From assembly GCA_964488535.1 (NCBI GenBank), contig CAZAUT010000004.1, forward strand, positions 1 to 64,000: a DNA stretch of 64,000 nucleotides, in the 5' to 3' direction. Below the pieces are notes generated by a model. The model ran no database searches and was not told the DNA's origin. It worked only from the letters and a program-made list of their open reading frames with translations. The position numbers and the translations under genes are program-made. Origin of the DNA: GWB1-38-13 sp964488535 (GTDB taxonomy: Bacteria; Patescibacteriota; Microgenomatia; UBA8517). Of this stretch, positions 58,147 to 64,000 are shown piece after piece (the first letter of the stretch is position 1; the number at the start of each line of letters is the position of its first letter).

Positions 58147-59352
58147 ATGACAAACACAAACCCCGTTATTTTATCAATCGACACATCTTGTGATGAAACT
58201 TCTGCAGCCGTTACGGACGGATTGACCGTTTTATCAAATGTTGTCTGGTCGCAATCAAAAATTCACGCAAAATTTGGCGGGGTCGTCCCTTCGGAAACAA
58301 GACGTCAACATGAAAGAAAAATTTTTTGGGTCGTCGATAAAGCCGTAAATACGGCGAATATTACGTATCATAAAATTGATGCCTTTTCCGTCACCGTCGG
58401 GCCGGGACTCGCAATTGCGTTAGGTGTCGGAATAAATTATGCAAAAAAGTTGGCTGAAAAATATTCCAAACCATTAATCGCAGTAAATCACCTTGAGGGA
58501 CATCTTTTTTCAGCATTAGCTGAAAAAAGAAAACATGAAACAGAAAACAATAAACCCTCCTTCATCCCGCTAAGCGGGACATCGGGTGGGCAAAGCAATA
58601 AGCGAGGGGTGGAAAATATTCAAGACATAATTAGCAATTTTTCCGACATACTACATACTACACACTATACACTACCCGGGTTTCCTTCCTTCGGTATAGT
58701 TGTTTCAGGCGGAAACACACTTCTTGTTTTGATCAAAAAAATCGGAAAATACGAAGTGCTTGCGCAAACGTTGGATGACGCTTTGGGAGAATCGCTTGAC
58801 AAATCGGCCCGGCTTTTAGGGCTGGGTTACCCCGGAGGTGCTGTTTTGGAAAAATTTGCACTGCTTGGAGACCCCCACGTGTTCAAACTTCCAATACCTA
58901 TGTTGGGGCGTGAACACGAAGGTTATTACAGTTACTCGGGAATCAAAACCGCATTTTCCCGACTTTACAATTCTCTTTTGCTAAGTAACAAAGTAACCAA
59001 AAATACAATCTACAATCTGGCCGCCTCCTACCAAAATGTTGCCTTTACACATTTTTTCAGAGTTTCTGAAAAAACAATTTCTGCCGCTATCCCGATATAC
59101 AATATACAAAATACAAAATACTTATTTGTGGGTGGTGGCGTTGCGGCAAACGTTGAATTTCGAAAAAGGGTTCGGGTCATGTGCAAAAAACTTGGTCTTA
59201 CTCCCCTATTTCCTTACTCCAAAAAACTGTACGGGGACAACGCGGCGATGATTGGCGTGGTTGCGTATTTTAAATATTTAAAGAAGGAGTTTATAAAACC
59301 AGATAAAATTGACCGCTTGCCTAATTTTAAGATTGGGGAAGGATTGTGTTAA
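58147..59352 (+). CDS. tsaD: TsaD tRNA threonylcarbamoyltransferase with a ~53-residue in-frame repeat insert
   Basis: The 401-residue protein has ILSIDTSCDETSAAVTDG, VVPSETRRQHERKIFWVVD, VTVGPGLAIALGVGINYAKK, INHLEGH-like VNHLEGHLFSAL (metal-binding His pair), GIVVSGGNTLLVLIKKIG and the ATP loop YSYSGIKTAFSRL. It transfers threonylcarbamoyl to A37 of ANN-decoding tRNAs. Between HLFSALAE and FPSFGIVVSGG, where relatives have about ten residues, lie about 53 extra ones (from KRKHETENNKPSFIP to HTTHYTLPG), encoded by a palindromic element and TACTACA words. Two smaller repeat tracts occur at about 278-284 and 314-322. Confidence 0.92.
   Translation: MTNTNPVILSIDTSCDETSAAVTDGLTVLSNVVWSQSKIHAKFGGVVPSETRRQHERKIFWVVDKAVNTANITYHKIDAFSVTVGPGLAIALGVGINYAKKLAEKYSKPLIAVNHLEGHLFSALAEKRKHETENNKPSFIPLSGTSGGQSNKRGVENIQDIISNFSDILHTTHYTLPGFPSFGIVVSGGNTLLVLIKKIGKYEVLAQTLDDALGESLDKSARLLGLGYPGGAVLEKFALLGDPHVFKLPIPMLGREHEGYYSYSGIKTAFSRLYNSLLLSNKVTKNTIYNLAASYQNVAFTHFFRVSEKTISAAIPIYNIQNTKYLFVGGGVAANVEFRKRVRVMCKKLGLTPLFPYSKKLYGDNAAMIGVVAYFKYLKKEFIKPDKIDRLPNFKIGEGLC
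58540..58602. repeat. Palindromic element in frame in tsaD
   Basis: ACAGAAAACAATAAACCCTC, CTTCATCCCGCTAAGCGGGA, CATCGGGTGGGCAAAGCAAT. About five of six bases match the intergenic copy at 39326-39388 with no length change beyond 1-2 bases. CCCGC-taa-GCGGG is the core hairpin. Confidence 0.85.
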
Positions 59353-59639
59353 TAAATTAATTTCAGTGAACTTCTCAACATCCTCTGACATCTTGTAGGG
59401 TTTACTTTTCTTTCTTCCACCATCCTCCAAAATTCACTAAGGTCTGTAATTCCTTCGTACGTAAGAGTTGTGTCAATGTTAATTTCACCTGGGACAGTAA
59501 AGGCTTCTCTGTATCCCGATTTGGCCCTTTTAAGTTTAATGTGTATATTTTTTTCTTTTAAGCTTCTGTCGCGAGAAACCAATATTGCTGCCGCAAGCGT
59601 ACTGGAATGAAATTCTCCTTCAATCTTATTTTCTTTCAT
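59349..59639 (-). CDS. Hypothetical protein convergent with tsaD
   Basis: I do not recognise this 96-residue protein. I start at MKENKIEGEFHSSTLAAAIL (59639), with AGGGAAAA upstream. It has VSRDRSLKEKNIHIKLKRAK, an alternating strand with many Lys/Arg, then EINIDTTLTYEGITDLSEFW. Its stop overlaps that of tsaD by 4 bases. The charge pattern suggests nucleic-acid binding; this is only a guess. Confidence 0.5.
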   Translation of the reverse strand: MKENKIEGEFHSSTLAAAILVSRDRSLKEKNIHIKLKRAKSGYREAFTVPGEINIDTTLTYEGITDLSEFWRMVEERKVNPTRCQRMLRSSLKLIY

Positions 59640-59749
59640 AATTTTCCCTATAATACTCTCTCTCTGCAAAATGCAAATTGAGGTGGTAAAATACGAAAAT
59701 TGACAGTGTATCAAGTATCATGTATCAAGTATCATGAAATTATTACGTT

Positions 59750-62068
59750 ATGGATAAAACATACAACCCCAAAGAACATGAAAAAAAGATTTATGAGATG
59801 TGGGAAACGTCAAACGTCTTTAGTCCAAAAATTCCTTTGGAGAAAAAGGCCCTCCGGGTCGGAGACCCTCCGGGTCGGAGACCGTTCACAATAATTCTCC
59901 CCCTTCCCAACGCAAACGACCCAATGCATATGGGGCATGCTCTTTTTACAATCCAGGACATAATGATCCGCTACCACAGGATGCTTGGCGACCCAACGCT
60001 TTGGCTACCCGGTGGAGACCACGCGGGAATTGAAACACAGTTTGTTTTTGAAAAACATTTGAAAGAAGAAGGAAAATCGCGATTTGATTTTGACCGCGAA
60101 ACGCTTTATAAAAAAATAAAAGAATATTCCGACAAGAACAAAGACCTTAATAAAAACCAGATGAAACTCCTTGGTTTTTCCATGGATTGGAGCCGGTATC
60201 ATTATTCCCTTGAGCCGGAAATTGTCGAAAAAGTTCTTGCTACGTTTCGAAAACTTCATGACGACGGACTTGTATACAGGGGTGAACGGATTGTTAATTA
60301 CTGCACTTTCTGCGGAACCGCTTTTTCGGAGCTTGAAGTTGAATATAAAGAAAAAGACGACTTTTTATACTTCCTTGATTATAAAAGTATAAAAATAGCA
60401 ACAACCCGAACCGAAACAATATTTGCCGATGTCGCCGTTGCCTTCAACCCCAAAGACAAAAGATATCAAGGGTTGATAGGTAAAACCGCCACGATTCCCT
60501 TGATAGATATTAAGATCCCAATAATCTCCGATGATAATATCGATATCAAATTCGGAACCGGAGCTCTTAAGGTAACTCCCGCCCACGATCCGTTGGATTT
60601 TGAGATCGGAGTCAAAAACAGCCTTAAAACAATAAGTATCATCCAAACCAACGGACAATTGTCCGATAACCCACGGGTCCCCCAGGAATTGCGCGGTCTT
60701 TATGTTAACCAAGCAAGAGAGAAAACACTGGAACTTCTAACCAAAGCGGGAGCTCTAATCAAAAAGGAACCCCTAAAACACTCCGTCGGGACTTGTTATA
60801 AATGCGGTCGGACAATAGAACCTCTGGTAATACCGCAATGGTTTGTTAAAACAAAACCGCTTGCAAAACCCGCAATAGATGCCATCAAAAAAGGCAAAAC
60901 GAAAATATTTCCGAAGAAACGATTTGAAAAACTGTATTTCGACTGGATGGAAAATATCCGCGACTGGAATATCAGCCGGCAAATTGTGTGGGGTCCCAGA
61001 ATTCCCGTTTGGTATTGTTTGGAGTGTAATCCCGATATTCAAATTAATTTTATTGATAAAAACAAATCTGTAGTTTTCGGATCTTATAAAGATCTGGTAA
61101 ATAATTACAGTTTTGAAATTATAGCCAACGGATTACAGACAATAAGCGCGCCAAAAGATGCCAACTATCATTTGAGTGATAATAATTGTCCCAGGTGTGG
61201 CTCCGCCCACGTCTTACAGGAAACGGACACGTTTGACACCTGGTTTCTTAGCGGACAGTGGCCCCTCACCACGCTCGGGATAAACGTCAACAGCCCTGAG
61301 AATAGCTCGCCTGATTTTAAGTATTTTTACCCAACTTCTGTTCTTGATACCTTGTGGGATATCTTGTTTTTCTGGGTTGGCAGAATGATGATGCTTGGAA
61401 TTTATCTGACAGGGAAAGCGCCGTTTGATGTTGTACACATTCATTCAAGGGTTGTTGATAAATTCGGAAAGAAGATGAGCAAAAGCAAAGGAAATGTTGT
61501 TGACCCGATAACCGTTGTTAACCAGCATGGCGCCGACGCTCTTCGCTGGGCTTTGGTTGTTGGGATAGCACCTGCATCCGACATTGCGATAAGCGATGAA
61601 AAAATAATCGGGGCAAGAAATTTCGCAAACAAGCTTTGGAACATGTCGCGATTTATCAATATGAAACTACAAGATTCGGGGATTAAATCCTACGACAATC
61701 TCCCCTCTTACGAAGACAATAATAAGGATTTAAATAGCGACGATAAAAAAATTATCAAAAAATTAAAAGCAATTATAAAAACGGTTACGGAAAATATTGA
61801 AGGGTATAAATTCGGTTTGGCCGCTGAAAAACTTTACGGGTTTGTGTGGCACGACTTTGCTGATTCTTACATTGAATCGACAAAAGAGCGTCTTGCAAGT
61901 TGTGACAAAACTCCTTTAATTGTTTTACGGCACGTCTTATACAACAGCCTTAAACTTCTTCATCCCTTCATGCCCTTTGTAACGGAGGCAATTTGGCAGG
62001 AGATGAACGATCAGAGGAAACATTCTGACAAGATGTTGATAGAATCGAAATGGCCGGAAATAAAATAG
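59750..62068 (+). CDS. valS: Valyl-tRNA synthetase
   Basis: The 772-residue class I synthetase charges tRNA-Val. It has LPLPNANDPMHMGHALFTIQ (HIGH as HMGH), WLPGGDHAGIETQFVFEKHL, the editing domain with TRTETIFADVAVAF and ALKVTPAHDPLDFEIG, a zinc knuckle CYKCGRTIEPLVIPQWFVK, then ISRQIVWGPRIPVWYC and KFGKKMSKSKGNVVDPI (KMSKS). The C-terminal coiled coil of long ValRS is missing, ending at EAIWQEMNDQRKHSDKML. At about residues 35-45 LRVGDPPGRRP is a 16-bp unit in two tandem copies read in frame, just before the active-site strand FTIILPLPNAND. Confidence 0.95.
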   Translation: MDKTYNPKEHEKKIYEMWETSNVFSPKIPLEKKALRVGDPPGRRPFTIILPLPNANDPMHMGHALFTIQDIMIRYHRMLGDPTLWLPGGDHAGIETQFVFEKHLKEEGKSRFDFDRETLYKKIKEYSDKNKDLNKNQMKLLGFSMDWSRYHYSLEPEIVEKVLATFRKLHDDGLVYRGERIVNYCTFCGTAFSELEVEYKEKDDFLYFLDYKSIKIATTRTETIFADVAVAFNPKDKRYQGLIGKTATIPLIDIKIPIISDDNIDIKFGTGALKVTPAHDPLDFEIGVKNSLKTISIIQTNGQLSDNPRVPQELRGLYVNQAREKTLELLTKAGALIKKEPLKHSVGTCYKCGRTIEPLVIPQWFVKTKPLAKPAIDAIKKGKTKIFPKKRFEKLYFDWMENIRDWNISRQIVWGPRIPVWYCLECNPDIQINFIDKNKSVVFGSYKDLVNNYSFEIIANGLQTISAPKDANYHLSDNNCPRCGSAHVLQETDTFDTWFLSGQWPLTTLGINVNSPENSSPDFKYFYPTSVLDTLWDILFFWVGRMMMLGIYLTGKAPFDVVHIHSRVVDKFGKKMSKSKGNVVDPITVVNQHGADALRWALVVGIAPASDIAISDEKIIGARNFANKLWNMSRFINMKLQDSGIKSYDNLPSYEDNNKDLNSDDKKIIKKLKAIIKTVTENIEGYKFGLAAEKLYGFVWHDFADSYIESTKERLASCDKTPLIVLRHVLYNSLKLLHPFMPFVTEAIWQEMNDQRKHSDKMLIESKWPEIK
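59852..59883. repeat. Tandem CTCCGGGTCGGAGACC x2 in valS
   Basis: Two exact 16-bp copies. The unit contains the hairpin CTCCG-GGT-CGGAG. It matches 22531-22547 in the helicase-nuclease with one extra G. Confidence 0.9.
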
Positions 62069-62115
62069 ATATTAGGATATTAAGATACAAGGATATTAGG
62101 ATATAAAGACATTGG
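62066..62115. repeat. AGGATATT octad repeat
   Basis: Octads AGATATT(A), GGATATTA, AGATACAA, GGATATTA, GGATATAA, AGACATTG run from the valS stop towards the convergent rplY stop, with no terminator hairpin between them. Confidence 0.85.
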
Positions 62116-62123
62116 GAGAAAAA

Positions 62124-62810
62124 CTATTCTTTCTTTTCGTCTTCTGAAGATTCTTCTTTCGCCGCCTCTCCCTCTGCCGGTTTTTCACCTTCACCTTCCG
62201 CGGGAGCAGTTTCACCTTCGGCGGATTCGGTAGGGGCAACCTCAACGGGTTCTTCTTTCTGAAGTTCTATTTTTACAACGATTTCGTCCGGGTCGTTGGC
62301 AATTGTAAGTTTGTTCTTGTCATATTTCAAATCTTTTATCGCCAAACTCTGATCCGCCTCCGTAAGTCCTTCAACGTCGACATTAATTTTATCAATTAGA
62401 TCTCCGGGCAGCGCCTCGACTTCTACTTCATCAATATATGAAACAAGCGTCCCAAGTCCTTGTTTTTCTGCCGGCGCTGTCCCTGTAATTTCTAAAGGAA
62501 TGTTCGCAGTAACCTTTTTTTTCAAATCAATCTTGAAAAAATCAACATGAATCGGTGTCAATTCAATGGGGTCGTTCTGGATATTATGAATCAGAACAGG
62601 ATAGACATCTTTTCCAACCAAGAGCTCTACAACCGATGTTTCACCTGCTTTTTCGTATGCTTTTCTAAACTCCTTTGCATCAAGCGTAAGGGAGACGCTT
62701 TTAATATCCGGTCCGTAAACGTTGGCCGGCAGTTTCCCCGCTTTTCGCAAACGCTTAACTTTTCTTCCAACATCTTCTCTTTTTTCTGCGGAAATTGAAA
62801 TTTTATTCAT
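62124..62810 (-). CDS. rplY: 50S ribosomal protein L25, CTC type
   Basis: I start at MNKISISAEKREDVGRKVKR (62810). The 228-residue protein has the L25 5S-rRNA-binding domain (RLRKAGKLPANVYGPDIKSV, VELLVGKDVYPVLIHNIQND, ELTPIHVDFFKIDLKKKV) and the C-terminal TL5/CTC domain (GLGTLVSYIDEVEVEALPGD, IDVDVEGL-like INVDVEGLTEADQSLAIKDL). A Glu/Ala/Pro-rich tail of about 45 residues ends it. It binds 5S rRNA in the large subunit. The acidic tail is common in L25 of this type. Confidence 0.93.
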   Translation of the reverse strand: MNKISISAEKREDVGRKVKRLRKAGKLPANVYGPDIKSVSLTLDAKEFRKAYEKAGETSVVELLVGKDVYPVLIHNIQNDPIELTPIHVDFFKIDLKKKVTANIPLEITGTAPAEKQGLGTLVSYIDEVEVEALPGDLIDKINVDVEGLTEADQSLAIKDLKYDKNKLTIANDPDEIVVKIELQKEEPVEVAPTESAEGETAPAEGEGEKPAEGEAAKEESSEDEKKE

Positions 62811-63144
62811 ATTTTTCCAACAAGTAGGAATTATATCTTTTATGTAACACGTCTGCAATACTTAATACGAGACGTGTGATACGAAAAACGAAACATGGAT
62901 AACGAAAATTGCTGTAAAGAAATTTGAAAACAGCAACAGAGATTAGGTATTGAAAAACACCGTTTACGAAATTCAATTTCCAGTTTTTCCATTACCAATT
63001 TCAAATTTCCCTCAACCAATTTCTGTTTACCGTCTGCTGTTTGTTGTTTTCCATTCCTCCCGACATCCCGGTATCGTAATGTCACAACATCTATCCTTTT
63101 TTTCAGGTGAAGTTGGAACTTTATAAACTGTCGGTACATGAAAT
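62811..63144. other. 334-base gap with AATTTC-type repeats
   Basis: No gene is supported. Words such as CAATTTCCAG, CCAATTTCAAATTTCC and CCAATTTCTG (62960-63060), and TACGAGACGTGTGATACGAAAAACG (split here as TACGAGACG and TGATACGAAAAACG) near 62865 look like further word repeats. The rplY promoter should lie here but I cannot fix it. Confidence 0.5.
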
Positions 63145-63564
63145 TCAGATCTTTTCATCAAGTGTTTTGTTAACTAAAGCATCCGCTTCTCTGTTTTTTT
63201 CCCGAGGTATATAAGTAAATGAAGTTTTGATTCCCAACCCTTTCAATATTGAAAATATTTTTGAAGAAATATTTTTTAGTTTCTCGTTTTTAATTTTATA
63301 TTCTCCGTTAAGCTGTTTAACCACAAGTTCGGAATCGATAAAAAATTCGGCCTGAATATAAAGGTTTTTGTTTTTTGACAGCCAATCAAGAGCCATCAAA
63401 ACGGCAAAGTATTCCGCGACGTTGTTGGTCGTTCTTTCAAAGAAATAGCCATGTTCAAAAACAGCTTTACCGTCAACGAGGACTACAAAGGCTGAGGCTC
63501 CCGGACCGGGGTTACCTCTTGAACCGCCGTCTGTAAATATTTCTGCGTTTTTTTGGAGAATCAT
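63145..63564 (-). CDS. RNase HI-family protein
   Basis: I start at MILQKNAEIFTDGGSRGNPG (63564), 4 bases after the jag stop. The 139-residue protein has the RNase H strand FTDGGSRGNPGPGASAFVV (first Asp), NNVAEYFAVLMALDWL (Glu), EFFIDSELVVKQLNGEYKIK (Asp) and IPREKNREADALVNKTLD (last Asp), so all four catalytic acids are present. The short form without a basic protrusion is like the archaeal/YpdQ type. It would remove RNA from RNA-DNA hybrids. It is cotranscribed with jag. Confidence 0.9.
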   Translation of the reverse strand: MILQKNAEIFTDGGSRGNPGPGASAFVVLVDGKAVFEHGYFFERTTNNVAEYFAVLMALDWLSKNKNLYIQAEFFIDSELVVKQLNGEYKIKNEKLKNISSKIFSILKGLGIKTSFTYIPREKNREADALVNKTLDEKI

Positions 63565-63568
63565 GTGG

Positions 63569-64000
63569 TCACTTTTTTGAAACGACAAGGTATCTGTCCG
63601 CGCCATCACCTACCGATTCGGTACGAAGATCTTCTTCTTTGGATAAAGTCAAATGCACTGCTCTTCTTTGAGAAGGCGTAAGGTTGTATAAATTTTGTGC
63701 CTGTCCCGTTTCTCTAACCCTTTCGGCTGTCTGTAAGGCAATCTGAGACATTCTGTCGGTTTCTTTTTGGCGAAAATCGTTAACATTAACAACCACCCTC
63801 AGCCACTCGCCGAGGTTCTGCCGGACAATTTGATTGATAATAATCTGAAAAGCGTTTATAGTGTCCCCTCTTTTGCCAATTAAAAGACCTGCTGCATCAC
63901 CCGCGTTAACATCAAGCAGATAAACTTCGTTTTCTTTATCAAAAGATACTTTTTGAGAAACCTCAACACCCACGGCAGTAAAAAGTTTTTTGGCAACGTC
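63569..64000 (-). CDS. jag: Jag/KhpB RNA-binding protein, 5' end cut by the window
   Basis: The frame is open to the window edge (first visible residues DVAKKLFTAVGVEVSQ), so the start lies beyond 64000. The visible 143 residues hold a KH domain with GDAAGLLIGKRGDTINAFQ (GxxG loop) and an R3H domain with LTPSQRRAVHLTLSKEEDL and DGADRYLVVSKK. Jag/KhpB binds RNA and in Firmicutes acts in cell-division control. It usually follows yidC near rpmH-rnpA, so that cluster may lie just outside the window. RNase H follows 4 bases after its stop. Confidence 0.92.
   Translation of the reverse strand, partial: DVAKKLFTAVGVEVSQKVSFDKENEVYLLDVNAGDAAGLLIGKRGDTINAFQIIINQIVRQNLGEWLRVVVNVNDFRQKETDRMSQIALQTAERVRETGQAQNLYNLTPSQRRAVHLTLSKEEDLRTESVGDGADRYLVVSKK

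Overview
This window reads like the chromosome of a Candidate Phyla Radiation bacterium, most likely a Microgenomates (OP11) member. The reasons are the moderate-low GC, the standard genetic code, the many polytopic GT-C glycosyltransferases, the small membrane-anchored surface proteins, a TsaC/Sua5-TsaE fusion, and the unusual load of short repeats. This lineage call is inferred from gene content and has not been tested by phylogeny. There is no phage, transposase, CRISPR array or replication origin.

Layout. 1-3520: end of rpsT, type IV pilus genes pilN-pilO, a structured untranslated region, and two surface proteins. 3611-14221: a surface-glycan block with three GT39-type glycosyltransferases, two methyltransferases, a GT4 enzyme, a HAD-like protein and a DUF2298 (YYY) membrane protein. 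14355-23472: two UvrD-type helicases, the second with a C-terminal Fe-S PD-(D/E)XK nuclease, around a FemX-like ligase, a DUF3850 protein, a VTT membrane protein, a histidine phosphatase and a NUDIX hydrolase. 23527-39305: mostly minus-strand housekeeping and accessory genes (HD protein, nucleotidyltransferase-like protein, TrpR-like regulator, aldehyde dehydrogenase, hydrolase, GNAT, RmuC, metG, GT2, pentapeptide protein, NIF3-like protein, NUDIX). 39660-46765: a second glycan block with a sugar-nucleotide epimerase, two GT39 enzymes, a WecA/MraY-type transferase and a UbiA/DPPR-synthase-like transferase; together these could make and use polyprenyl-phosphate sugars. 46778-53314: PEGA/SH3 protein, hsp20, tRNA-Cys, M23 peptidase, a broken HhH-GPD glycosylase and groES-groEL; hsp20 and groES both carry CIRCE operators. 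53494-64000: orphan solute-binding protein, VanW protein, t6A genes (tsaC-tsaE fusion, tsaD), valS, rplY, RNase H and jag.

The strongest unusual signal is the repeats. Imperfect 7- and 8-base tandem arrays fill many intergenic gaps, resembling the short tandemly repeated repetitive (STRR) sequences of cyanobacteria. Several families of palindromic elements also occur. Both types lie in frame inside conserved genes (tsaD, valS, both helicases, FemX, the epimerase, GT39, GT87), and in several cases a matching copy lies between genes elsewhere in the window. They behave like Rickettsia palindromic elements (RPE): DNA that spreads through coding sequence and is tolerated as inserted peptide.

Other points of interest are three untranslated regions with nested or serial hairpins (284-359, 1900-2114, 49449-49639) that match no family I can name, a 24-bp palindrome present three times plus one 103-bp form, an HhH-GPD gene broken by two in-frame TAA codons, a GT39 gene that starts at its catalytic loop with a relic of the same segment upstream, and a recurring arrangement of an extended -10 box (TGnTATAAT-like) 5-9 bases before ATG that implies many leaderless mRNAs.
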